24,663 nucleotides of DNA from an uncultured Campylobacter sp. (GTDB taxonomy: Bacteria; Campylobacterota; Campylobacteria; Campylobacterales; Campylobacteraceae), in the NCBI RefSeq assembly GCF_938041645.1, contig NZ_CALIST010000041.1:1-24663 (forward strand). The letters are read 5' to 3'. This document shows, one piece after another, positions 7,602 through 15,330 of this stretch (its first letter is position 1; the number at the start of each line of letters is the position of its first letter). The notes below the pieces were generated by a model. It ran no database searches. It saw nothing but the letters and a program-made list of their open reading frames with translations, and was not told where the DNA came from. The position numbers and the translations under genes were made by a program.

Positions 7602-8765
7602 TTATCGCAAGCGACTGCGAGCCCTCTTAATTTCGTTTCTGCAGATTTCATTGACCTGCTCGCCCTCGCTATTTCGCAAGATAACCTCGTAGTCCGTGAT
7701 CTCGCGACCTTTGTTATACCCCTCGATATATCTGAATCTTGATAAAACTATTTTAAAGGATTCCACATCGTCTAAAGTATACTTATCGCCGAGCTTGACG
7801 TAGTTAAAATTCCTACTAGTAAGCGTATGAAAATTATTAAATTTTTGCTTTAAATTTAGCGTATAAATTTTCGTGGATGCAGCGCCGTTATCGCAGCTAT
7901 TGATTTTGCTCTCATCAAAGGCAAGCGCGAGGCAAATTTCATCTCCGCAGATTACCTTTATGTCTTTAGCGCGACTGTTTATACGGATGGTCTGTCGCCA
8001 GCCCTCGCCCTCTATCTCAAAGACATTGCGAGCGAGCTTTTTAGCTATTTCATCTCCGACATAGCCTTTGGCTTCTGGTTTATCAGCCCAACCAAGCGCA
8101 GAGTAGTTCGGTTTTTGCGGAAAATCCGCAAGCGGAGTTTGAAGCTCGCTTATAGCGTTTAAATTTTCCTCGGTGCCTTGCGGAGCTGCAAAGGAGGTAC
8201 CTCTCATAGAGTGTAGATTAAAGAAACCGATAAATTTCCTCACGACCTTATACGCCGTTTGAGAAAATATCTTGGCTTCGTTTTCAAAAAGCGAAATATC
8301 GTAGATGCCGTAGCTATAATATCCAAGCTCTCTACTCACCCACTTTTCGTCCGGCGAACGATCAATCTCGTCGTATCCATAGTAGCGCTCTGGCATATCT
8401 TTTTGTAGCAAAAAGTCGTCGCTGTCATTATCTTTGTATCTAAGCCAAACTCCGAATTCGTCCTTGATATATAGGTAATCAAACTCCGCTCCCTTTGCAA
8501 AATCGCCTTTGCCTAGCCAAAACACAGGCCTTTTGTCTAAGGACGGCAGAGCGGCGACTGGAGGCAAATTTTGTAGCTCTTTTTCAAATTTTTCATCGAT
8601 ATAATCGCAAGCGCTAGTGGGCATACTAGGATCGCAACCCTCGGGCGTATCGGATGAAAAAAGCAAATTTAAAATCACAAATATATACAGCACAAAAAGC
8701 ACGCATGCAACGCTCACGACCAAGGCGGTAATTTTTAAAATTTTTATAAAAGTTTTCATGTCCAA
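7602..8765 (-). CDS. Hypothetical membrane-anchored envelope protein
   Basis: 387 aa from TTG 8765, or 385 aa from ATG 8759. GAGG lies 6 bases before the TTG and 12 before the ATG, so either is possible. One N-terminal hydrophobic helix (about residues 9-36) is followed by a ~350-residue soluble, charged domain, which suggests a signal-anchored protein facing the periplasm. I recognise no family. The soluble part is rich in Tyr, Asp and Lys (for example FDYLYIKDEFGVWLRY) and ends in a basic tail (KRARSRLR). It holds four cysteines late in the chain that might form disulfides. It is the last of three minus-strand genes, after the hydrolase-like gene with a 62-base gap. Confidence 0.6.
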   Translation of the reverse strand: MDMKTFIKILKITALVVSVACVLFVLYIFVILNLLFSSDTPEGCDPSMPTSACDYIDEKFEKELQNLPPVAALPSLDKRPVFWLGKGDFAKGAEFDYLYIKDEFGVWLRYKDNDSDDFLLQKDMPERYYGYDEIDRSPDEKWVSRELGYYSYGIYDISLFENEAKIFSQTAYKVVRKFIGFFNLHSMRGTSFAAPQGTEENLNAISELQTPLADFPQKPNYSALGWADKPEAKGYVGDEIAKKLARNVFEIEGEGWRQTIRINSRAKDIKVICGDEICLALAFDESKINSCDNGAASTKIYTLNLKQKFNNFHTLTSRNFNYVKLGDKYTLDDVESFKIVLSRFRYIEGYNKGREITDYEVILRNSEGEQVNEICRNEIKRARSRLR

Positions 8766-8827
8766 ATTTTACCTCGTTGCACCTAAAAAGCGTAAAATTT
8801 TGCTTTAAATTTGAAATCCTCCGCGTA

Positions 8828-9817
8828 TTATCTGTACGCTTCGCCTATTGCTTCGCTAAGGCTTTTTAGTAGTTTGTCCGCGGCTTCTGCTTTGTTGCGC
8901 GTGCCGCGATTTTTACCGTTTGAAGCGCCGGGTTCCGTTCCGCTGGCGCAGTCTTGCACGAAATACCACCAAAAGTACCCGCCCACGTAGTTTTGCACAT
9001 AGCGCGGCATCGTATAATACCGCCTCATCATCGCCTTTTTGCTCGCTTGCGTAGCATCCGCCGCCGTGTTTCCGCACTCGCCGATGCCGAGCTTCGAAGC
9101 GGGAAAGGCGCTTTGCAGATCTGTAAAAATTTCGCTCCAATCAGGCGCAAAGCCCTCGTTGTCGTCCTCGTAGTAGCTTACGAAAAGATAATCCAGCCCA
9201 TCTTTCATATCCTGCGGCACGAATTTTCGCAGCCACTCGCGCATCTCCGTATCTTGCGCCCCCGGCGGCGTATAATACGCAGTAAGCGCCGTCTTAGCGC
9301 CTTTTTTGTGGATAAGCTTGAAGGCCGCGATCATCTTGGCGGCGATGAAATTCGCATCGTTCCCGAGCCAGCCCTCGCCGTTTATTTCGTTGCCGATCTC
9401 CCAGATCGCGACGTAAGGCGCAAGCGCAGCATAGGCGTCCGTGAACCTCTTTTCGTAGCTTTTCACGCTTTTGTACGAGCTCATCTCGTAGGAGTCCACG
9501 GGGCAGGCCATCACGTACGAAACCTCGCTAAGCCGCCTAAAAAGAGGCTCATACTCGCGCGGAGCGATCTCTTTTGACATCACGACGCGCACGGTGGGCT
9601 TTGCGGGTAGGGCTTGCAGGGCGCGCACGATGCTTTGCAGCTTCGCGTCCGAGGCGTCTTGCGCGTCCTCGTACCAGCCGTCGTCGATCGTAACGCCCCA
9701 GATGAAGTCAGATTTAAAATTTTGTTTTGAAATTTTATTTGGATTTTCGCCGTAAAGTACGCCGCAAAACAGCGCCCCGCAAAACAGCGCGAGAAATATG
9801 TGTTTGAAATAGACCAC
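8828..9817 (-). CDS. Secreted TIM-barrel glycoside-hydrolase-like protein (clan GH-A type)
   Basis: 329 aa from GTG 9817, chosen because AAGGAG (complement of 9824-9829) sits six bases upstream and the product then starts with a clean signal peptide (VVYFKHIFLALFCGALFCG). The upstream TTG at 9886 has no such site. The mature part looks like an (alpha/beta)8 hydrolase: GVTIDDGWYEDAQ at the first strand, WEIGNEINGEGW with the Asn143-Glu144 pair typical of the clan GH-A acid/base, and LGIGECGN with Glu247 in the place of the nucleophile. GGYFWWYFVQD resembles the aromatic last strand. Substrate and GH family number are not evident. It could act on peptidoglycan, capsule or host glycans in the periplasm or outside. 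Such enzymes are unusual in sugar-poor Campylobacter metabolism. Confidence 0.6.
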   Translation of the reverse strand: MVYFKHIFLALFCGALFCGVLYGENPNKISKQNFKSDFIWGVTIDDGWYEDAQDASDAKLQSIVRALQALPAKPTVRVVMSKEIAPREYEPLFRRLSEVSYVMACPVDSYEMSSYKSVKSYEKRFTDAYAALAPYVAIWEIGNEINGEGWLGNDANFIAAKMIAAFKLIHKKGAKTALTAYYTPPGAQDTEMREWLRKFVPQDMKDGLDYLFVSYYEDDNEGFAPDWSEIFTDLQSAFPASKLGIGECGNTAADATQASKKAMMRRYYTMPRYVQNYVGGYFWWYFVQDCASGTEPGASNGKNRGTRNKAEAADKLLKSLSEAIGEAYR

Positions 9818-9893
9818 GGCTTGCTCCTTGATTTGAAATTTTAAAAATTTAGCTCTCTGCCGATTTTTTATCAGCCGATCAAGCAATCAAAAT

Positions 9894-10487
9894 TTATCTC
9901 TTGCCTCTAAGATCATAAGAATAATACGAACGAGAAAAACCCTCTACGCTGAATATAGCAAAAGCGTTAAGCGCAAGAGCCGCTAAGCTGAGCAGCACCG
10001 TAGCAGGCAGCGAAAAACGCGCCAAAAACGCATTTGCAATAGCTGCAAGTACAAGCGCGATAAAGCAATATGAAAATATCGCAACTCCGCTAGTATCGGC
10101 AAGCTCCTGATAAAATCTATAAAAAAACAGAAACGATGCGATGAATCCCAATGCAAGTAGTATTTGAGCGATGATGCCGCCCGCTAAAAATATAAATAGC
10201 AATACGCCTATAAATATTGCTACAAAGGCGATGGCTGCGTTACGCAAAAGGCTGCGGCTTGCGGTAAGCTTAGAGATATTATAAATGCTAAAGATAAAAA
10301 GCACGAATGCCGCTGCGCTTAGTAGCACTCCCAATCCGCCGTAAATTCCTAATAGCAATAGCACCAGTTCGGCTATAGCTTTTAAGGCGCAGGCCGCGAT
10401 GAAGGTGTATTTGATGAGCGCTACCTCTTTTTCTTGAGGGTTTGAAGGCTGCTGATCTTGAGTGTGGAGGTAGTCGTTTAAGTCCAT
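9894..10487 (-). CDS. Hypothetical multi-pass membrane protein
   Basis: 197 aa. I chose ATG 10487, preceded by AAAGGAG; the longer reading would add eight residues without a ribosome site. A short polar N-terminus (MDLNDYLHTQDQQPSNPQ) is followed by about six hydrophobic helices covering most of the chain and a short charged tail (YDLRGKR). There is no motif I can link to a family, and the residue make-up (Ala, Leu, Ile, Phe) gives no transport signature. It lies 76 bases upstream of the hydrolase-like gene on the same strand and may head that transcription unit. Confidence 0.6.
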   Translation of the reverse strand: MDLNDYLHTQDQQPSNPQEKEVALIKYTFIAACALKAIAELVLLLLGIYGGLGVLLSAAAFVLFIFSIYNISKLTASRSLLRNAAIAFVAIFIGVLLFIFLAGGIIAQILLALGFIASFLFFYRFYQELADTSGVAIFSYCFIALVLAAIANAFLARFSLPATVLLSLAALALNAFAIFSVEGFSRSYYSYDLRGKR

Positions 10488-10760
10488 GGTTGCTCCTTTA
10501 AAATTTAGCAAAAGTATATCTAAAAAACGAATAGGTAAAAATAAATTTCAAAATTTAGCGGCTTGCGGGCGGATATGTCGTATAAAGCAGGCGCCGTATA
10601 AAGGCGGGTAAATTTAATTAGGTAAATTTTAAAATTTTAAAGTGGAATTTCGGCGCTGTCGGGGCGGGTAAAATTTTAAGCGGGCTGTAAATTTAAAAAG
10701 ATGTGAGATAAAATTTCGCGCAGATCTGCAAATTTAAAATCCGCAAATCCGCGCAAACTG

Positions 10761-10973
10761 CTACAAGCGTGACTCGTAGCGACGTAGCGTGTAAAGACGT
10801 TTAAGCATCTTTTTGCGAGCTGAAATTTTTTGCTTTTTGCGGACTTCCGTCATCGGCTCAAAAAATCGTCTCGCGCGAACCTCGGTAACGACTAGGTTAC
10901 GATCGGTCTGCTTCTTAAAGCGTCTGTAAGCTTCGTCAAATGATTCGTTCGGATATACCTTTACTCCAGGCAC
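10761..10973 (-). CDS. rpsU: 30S ribosomal protein S21
   Basis: 70 aa when started at GTG 10973 (MPGVKVYPNESFDEAYRRF). This matches the usual epsilonproteobacterial S21 beginning and length; an upstream GTG at 10982 would add three residues. The protein is small and very basic, with RRFKKQTDR, VVTEVRARRFFEP and the C-terminal RKKMLKRLYTLRRYESRL. S21 binds near the 3' end of 16S rRNA in the small subunit and helps initiation. It lies alone between the AT-rich spacer at 10512-10760 and the lipoprotein gene, 51 bases away, both on the minus strand. Confidence 0.95.
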   Translation of the reverse strand: MPGVKVYPNESFDEAYRRFKKQTDRNLVVTEVRARRFFEPMTEVRKKQKISARKKMLKRLYTLRRYESRL

Positions 10974-11024
10974 TTTCCTCACCGCCTTTCAAAAAAATGA
11001 ATCGTGAGTTTAGCGAAAAATTCC

Positions 11025-11657
11025 TTAAATTTGCTTTTGAAGCGCTTTTTTATATTTCCACACGCTTTTGTTGTTGCGAGTATCTATCATCGAAAGCTCT
11101 AAAAGTAGGCTTTCGCTTGCTTGCGCGGTAGAATTTTTAGCTGCATAATTTAAATTTTTTGATTTTTTAGATCCTGCCTTACCGTCGTTTGCCACAGCGG
11201 GGCTTTGCGGTAAAATTTTACCTACCAAGATGTAATCCGGCGCGTAGATCGAGCCGCTTTCTACGGCGTGATAGCCACGGCTTACACCATCGTTGCTAAA
11301 TACGAGTTCATCTTTACTTGGGGCGTCTGTGACGACTGCTTTGCCTGAATGCAGCAGTGAAATTCTAATTTTTTTACTCAAAAATTCCGCATCCACGCCG
11401 TGCGCGTTCGTTCCATCCAGTGGCTCGATGCCGACGACGCTGAATCTACCGCCTTTCTTACCGACTATGCGCTTCGAGAGTAGATCGGCGATGCTTTCGC
11501 CTGCGATGCGCTCCAGATATGCGTTTGGATATCCTGCGTGATCGATGCCTCCTGCAAGTGCCGAATTATCCGTGCTTTTAGAGCCTTTAAGCGCAGCGCA
11601 GCCCGCTAAAAAGGCACACAGCAAGATCACGAAAAAACTTATTTTAAAATTTTTCAT
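11025..11657 (-). CDS. LpoB-like outer-membrane lipoprotein
   Basis: 210 aa. The N-terminus is a classical lipoprotein signal peptide with lipobox LAGC, the modified cysteine being Cys20. The mature domain has FSVVGIEPLDGTNAHG, YILVGKILPQS, and the final LLLELSMIDTRNNKSVWKY strand. This is the pattern of the LpoB/penicillin-binding-protein-activator family (related in fold to CsgG and TolB N-terminal domains). Members activate peptidoglycan synthases from the outer membrane, but distant homologues may do something else, so the family call is firmer than the role. A Lys/Ser-rich low-complexity insert (about residues 155-180) separates the last strands. A TATAAT promoter lies 34 bases upstream, so it begins a minus-strand unit that may run on into rpsU. 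Confidence 0.65.
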   Translation of the reverse strand: MKNFKISFFVILLCAFLAGCAALKGSKSTDNSALAGGIDHAGYPNAYLERIAGESIADLLSKRIVGKKGGRFSVVGIEPLDGTNAHGVDAEFLSKKIRISLLHSGKAVVTDAPSKDELVFSNDGVSRGYHAVESGSIYAPDYILVGKILPQSPAVANDGKAGSKKSKNLNYAAKNSTAQASESLLLELSMIDTRNNKSVWKYKKALQKQI

Positions 11658-11690
11658 AGCATTTCCAAATTTTATAAAATAAACTCCGCG

Positions 11691-11696
11691 ATTATA
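11691..11696 (-). promoter_or_regulatory. -10 box for the LpoB-like gene
   Basis: The minus strand reads CGCTATAATCGC, a perfect TATAAT 34 bases upstream of ATG 11657. Campylobacter sigma-70 promoters depend mainly on the -10 box, and no clear -35 is seen. Confidence 0.5.
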
Positions 11697-11786
11697 GCGA
11701 GATTTGGTTAAATTTCGTTTTTTATAAGCAAAATTTGTAACGGATATTCCGCTCGTTCCTTTAATTTTGAGTTAAAGATTCCTTGA

Positions 11787-11792
11787 TATACT
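11787..11792 (+). promoter_or_regulatory. -10 box for the nrdD operon
   Basis: TTGATATACT includes TATACT about 36 bases before the nrdD start, in the intergenic region divergent from the lipoprotein gene. No repressor motif of the NrdR-box type was recognised nearby. Confidence 0.4.
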
Positions 11793-11828
11793 TTCTGCCA
11801 ATTTATTCAGAAAATTCTCGGGGTGCTT

Positions 11829-13937
11829 ATGAAAAAAATCATTAAAAGAGACGGAAGTTTTCAAGAATTTCAATCCTACAAAATAAAAGATGCTATCAAA
11901 AAAGCCTACAAAAGCGTCGGTACCGAGTTTGACGAAAAAGTCTTCGATAACGTAATGGGCGCGATTGTTTTCAAGGATAAATTAAGCGTCGAAGATATTC
12001 AGGATCTCATTGAGAAAAAGCTCTTCGAAGCGGGCGATTTCGCCGTTTTGAAAAGCTTCATGATCTACCGCCACACGCACAAGATGCAGCGCGAGCACAT
12101 TTTGGGGCTTGAAGAGGATACGACCTATATCAACTGCACTCAGACGGTCAATGAATACATCAGCAAGCAGGATTGGCGAATTTTAGCAAATTCCAATACC
12201 AGCTACTCAAACGCAGGCCTGATCAACAACACCGCCGGCAAGGTCATCGCAAACTACTGGCTCGATAAAATTTACTCTCGCGAGGAGGGCGCGGCTCACC
12301 GAAACGGCGACTATCACATCCACGATCTGGACTGCCTTACGGCGTATTGCGCGGGCTGGAGCTTGCGCGTGCTTCTAAACGAGGGCTTTAACGGCGTGCG
12401 CGGCAGAGTCGAGAGCAAGGCGCCGAAGCATTTCCGCGAAGCGCTGTATCAAATGGCAAATTTCCTTGGAATTTTACAAAGCGAATGGGCGGGCGCGCAG
12501 GCGTTTAGCAGCTTTGACACGTATTTGGCGCCATACGTTTTCCGCGATAAATTAAGCGACGATGAGGTCAAAAAGGCGATCACGAGCTTCGTGTTTAACC
12601 TAAACGTTCCGGCGCGCTGGGGCCAGAGCCCATTTACCAACGTCACCATCGATATGACCTGCCCAGATGATCTAAAAACGCAGATCCCTACGCATAACAA
12701 CGAGCATCTATTTAAAAATTTACACGACGAGGAGCTTTTGGCGGAGGCTAAAAGGCGCGGTAAGGACTCGCTCGAGGCTTTGACTTACGGCGATTTCGAG
12801 CCTGAGATGAACCGCATCGTGATCGCGTTTTACGAGGTTTTAACGACGGGCGATAAGTGCGGTCAGCCGTTTACCTTCCCGATTCCTACGGTAAATTTAA
12901 CGGAGGAGTTTGATTGGGATACTCCTGCGGCCGACGCCGTATTTGAAAACACCGCCAAGGTAGGCTCGAGCTATTTTCAAAATTTTATCGGCTCGCAATA
13001 TATCACGAACGAGAAGGGCGAGCGCGTACCCAATCCAAAGGCGTATAAGCCTGGCGCCGTACGCTCGATGTGCTGCCGCTTGCAGCTCGATCTGCGCGAG
13101 CTTCTAAAGCGCGGCGGAGGACTTTTCGGAAGCGCGGAGATGACGGGAAGCATCGGCGTCGTAACGATAAATTTAGCCCGCCTAGGCTATCTGTATAAAA
13201 ATAACGAAGAGGCGCTGTATGCGAGGCTGGATGAACTTTTAGAGCTTGCTAAATCAACGCTTGAAAAGAAGCGAAAATTCGTTACCGAGATGTTCGAGCG
13301 CGGCTTGTATCCATATACGAAGCGCTATCTGCCGGGCTTTAATAACCATTTCAGCACCATCGGTATCAACGGTGCAAATGAGATGATACGAAATTTCAGC
13401 GGCAATAAAGAGGATATTACGACGGAATTCGGGCGTAAATTTGCCCTTAAAATGGTTGAGTATCTGCGCGAGAAGATCCGCTCGTTTCAGGAGCGCACGG
13501 GCAATCTATACAATCTCGAAGCCACGCCTGCCGAGGGCACGACGTATCGCTTCGCCAAAGAGGATAAGAAGCGCTACTCAGATATCATCCAAGCAGGATT
13601 TGATAAAAACATATATTACACCAACTCTACGCAGCTTCCGGCAAATTTCGGAAGCGATCCGTTCGAGGCGCTGGCGATGCAAGATGAGCTGCAAAGCTCC
13701 TATACCGGCGGCACGGTGCTACATCTGTATATGAAGGAGCGCATCAGCTCAGCTCAGGCGTGCAAACAGCTCGTAAAAAGCGTAGTGCAAAACTACAAGC
13801 TTCCTTATATCACGATCACGCCGATTTTTAGCGTCTGTCATAAGCACGGCTACATCAGCGGCGAGCATGAATACTGCCCGAAATGCGACGAGGAGCTACT
13901 CGCGGAATACAAAGCCAAGCAGAGCAAGGGCGCCTAA
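11829..13937 (+). CDS. nrdD: Anaerobic (class III) ribonucleoside-triphosphate reductase, large chain lacking its glycyl-radical tail
   Basis: 702 aa from ATG 11829 (a GTG six bases earlier is possible). Residues 1-90 form the ATP-cone regulatory domain (IIKRDGSFQEF, then FMIYRHTH). The catalytic barrel has GDYHIHDLDCLTAYCAGW, CGQPFTFPIPTVN and RSMCCRLQLD, followed by GSIGVVTINLARLGY, as in the NrdD2/NrdD3-like branch. The end carries the zinc-site residues Cys670, His673, Cys683 and Cys686 (CHKHG...CPKC). In ordinary NrdD the glycyl-radical loop follows at once, but here the chain stops 16 residues after the last Cys. The next ORF (13977-14141) encodes that loop in the same frame after two stop codons. 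It makes dNTPs from NTPs under anaerobiosis, with NrdG generating the radical. Confidence 0.92.
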   Translation: MKKIIKRDGSFQEFQSYKIKDAIKKAYKSVGTEFDEKVFDNVMGAIVFKDKLSVEDIQDLIEKKLFEAGDFAVLKSFMIYRHTHKMQREHILGLEEDTTYINCTQTVNEYISKQDWRILANSNTSYSNAGLINNTAGKVIANYWLDKIYSREEGAAHRNGDYHIHDLDCLTAYCAGWSLRVLLNEGFNGVRGRVESKAPKHFREALYQMANFLGILQSEWAGAQAFSSFDTYLAPYVFRDKLSDDEVKKAITSFVFNLNVPARWGQSPFTNVTIDMTCPDDLKTQIPTHNNEHLFKNLHDEELLAEAKRRGKDSLEALTYGDFEPEMNRIVIAFYEVLTTGDKCGQPFTFPIPTVNLTEEFDWDTPAADAVFENTAKVGSSYFQNFIGSQYITNEKGERVPNPKAYKPGAVRSMCCRLQLDLRELLKRGGGLFGSAEMTGSIGVVTINLARLGYLYKNNEEALYARLDELLELAKSTLEKKRKFVTEMFERGLYPYTKRYLPGFNNHFSTIGINGANEMIRNFSGNKEDITTEFGRKFALKMVEYLREKIRSFQERTGNLYNLEATPAEGTTYRFAKEDKKRYSDIIQAGFDKNIYYTNSTQLPANFGSDPFEALAMQDELQSSYTGGTVLHLYMKERISSAQACKQLVKSVVQNYKLPYITITPIFSVCHKHGYISGEHEYCPKCDEELLAEYKAKQSKGA

Positions 13938-13976
13938 ATAGCGATTTAAATTTTAATCTTAATGAAAGGATGGAGA

Positions 13977-14141
13977 ATGGAATTTCCAAAAGAGTTAGAA
14001 GCAAAACGCACAAAATGCGTCGTTTACACAAGAGTAATGGGCTATTTACGCCCAGTAGAGAGCTTTAATATCGGAAAGAAGGGCGAACACAAAGAGCGCG
14101 TCTTTTTTGAAGAGAAAAAAGACAAAAAGCAGATCGCCTAG
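13977..14141 (+). CDS. 54-aa stand-alone glycyl-radical domain of class III ribonucleotide reductase
   Basis: 54 aa, starting at ATG 13977 with AAAGGA six bases upstream. The sequence CVVYTRVMGYLRPVESFNI followed by GKKGEHKERV matches the C-terminal radical loop of class III NrdD, whose usual pattern is 'Y.R..GYyRPv..wn.GK..E...R'. Gly22 in RVMGY is therefore the candidate radical-bearing glycine. A basic/acidic tail (FFEEKKDKKQIA) ends it. It sits between nrdD (39-base gap) and nrdG (17-base gap), the place where the missing NrdD tail should be. It is in the same frame as nrdD but separated by TAA at 13935 and 13947, and has its own ribosome site, so it is probably made as a separate subunit rather than by simple readthrough. 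GrcA (YfiD), the spare glycyl domain of pyruvate formate-lyase, is an analogy, not a homology claim. Confidence 0.82.
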   Translation: MEFPKELEAKRTKCVVYTRVMGYLRPVESFNIGKKGEHKERVFFEEKKDKKQIA

Positions 14142-14158
14142 TCGCCGCTACCGGCCAA

Positions 14159-14881
14159 ATGCAACAAACGCATACGAAGCCGCCGCAAGCCTTAAACCTG
14201 CATAATGCGCAGATTTACGAGATCACGCCGTTTACGATGCTTGATTTTCCTGATCACATCGCCGCGATCGCGTGGTTTTGCGGCTGCAATATGCGCTGCA
14301 GTTACTGTTACAACCCACAAATCGTTACTTCACGGGGTAAAATTTCAAACGAAGAGTTTCTGCGCTTTTTGGATGCGCGCGCGGGTAAGCTTCAGGGCAT
14401 CGTGTTTAGCGGCGGCGAATGCACCTGTGCGAGCGATTTTATCCCCCTGGCGCACGAAGTTAAGCGGCGCGGCTTTTTGCTCAAGGTTGATACCAACGGC
14501 TCAAATCCGCAAAAGATCGAAGAGGCGCTAAGCCTAGGGCTGATCGATTATGTCGCGCTTGATTTTAAGGCGCCGCGGCAGGATTTTGAGCTCATCACGA
14601 AGTCAAGTTTATACGATAAATTTTTGCAAACTCTTAGGCTTTTGCTGCGGCGAAATTTTAAATTTGAGGTGCGCACGACCGTGCACGCCGATTTTTTAAA
14701 CGAAGCGAAGGTCGAGCAGATGGCGCAAATTTTATGGAGCGAGGGCTACCGCGGCGTCTATTATCTGCAAAACTTCCTGCCTACCGGCGATAATTTCGGC
14801 AATTTAAGCGCGCCGCTTGCGAGCTTTAATCCGAGTAAAATTCGTACCGAGCTAAAGATAGAGCTTCGAAATTTTGATTAA
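14159..14881 (+). CDS. nrdG: Anaerobic ribonucleotide reductase activating protein (radical SAM)
   Basis: 240 aa. The radical SAM cluster motif appears as CNMRCSYC, i.e. CxxxCxxC, within WFCGCNMRCSYCYNP at about residues 40-54. FSGGECT supplies the GGE motif for S-adenosylmethionine, and VDTNG and YVALDFKAP follow. NrdG uses a 4Fe-4S cluster and SAM to abstract hydrogen from the reductase's glycine. Here its target would be the glycine on the separate 54-aa protein just upstream. The class matches longer NrdG2-type activases (~220-240 aa) rather than the short enterobacterial NrdG. No clear ribosome site precedes ATG 14159, so translation may be coupled to the preceding ORF, 17 bases away. 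Confidence 0.92.
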   Translation: MQQTHTKPPQALNLHNAQIYEITPFTMLDFPDHIAAIAWFCGCNMRCSYCYNPQIVTSRGKISNEEFLRFLDARAGKLQGIVFSGGECTCASDFIPLAHEVKRRGFLLKVDTNGSNPQKIEEALSLGLIDYVALDFKAPRQDFELITKSSLYDKFLQTLRLLLRRNFKFEVRTTVHADFLNEAKVEQMAQILWSEGYRGVYYLQNFLPTGDNFGNLSAPLASFNPSKIRTELKIELRNFD

Positions 14882-15330
14882 ATTTACGCCGCCACGAGTG
14901 TCTTGCCGCGATGAGCGCGATGAAATTTTATCTAGCGCGCATTGTCCGGCGTATATTGTGCCTCGATAAAATTCCGCCTCGCCGTTTGCCGCAATGGTGC
15001 TTACTGCAGGCATTGGCGAAAAGTAAATAGATGGAATCGCACCGCATGCCTTTAAAATTTCATCATAAAATTCCTCCATCATAAAATTTTACCCCAAAGT
15101 TTTGCCATAAAATTTCATTTCAAAGCTCCAAGTATACAGCCGGTATAAAATTTAGCTTTTGCTCGCTTAGTCGCAAAATTCCGCTATGTGCTCCTGCCGA
15201 GCTGTGCGCGTCTTATAAAATTCCGCGCAAATTTTACGGGTGAAATTTCACGCCTTTAAATTTTGCCCGCAAAGCCTTCGATAAGATTTTTTTCGTTACA
15301 ATACGCCCTAAATTTTTAAAAAGGCAAAAA
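14882..15330. other. Spacer between nrdG and nrdB with nrdB promoter
   Basis: About 450 bases with repeated AAAATTTTA and AAAATTCCGC words and no credible gene. A 76-codon minus-strand frame (14852-15082) overlaps nrdG and has no family resemblance. A TACAAT box lies at its right end. The length and the promoter suggest that nrdB is transcribed apart from nrdDG, which fits opposite oxygen requirements. Confidence 0.5.
15297..15302 (+). promoter_or_regulatory. -10 box for nrdB
   Basis: TACAAT within CGTTACAATACG lies 28 bases upstream of the nrdB ATG, with the ribosome site AAGG at 15321-15324. Confidence 0.45.

Noticed and set aside
13935..13976. Sequencing error splitting an ordinary nrdD
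   Set aside because: Two separate in-frame TAA codons plus a ribosome site before the ATG at 13977 are needed to explain the gap. One base error would not restore a single chain, though raw reads should still be checked.
14852..15082. Minus-strand 76-codon frame behind nrdG
   Set aside because: It overlaps the nrdG end and lacks a clear ribosome site and recognisable motifs.
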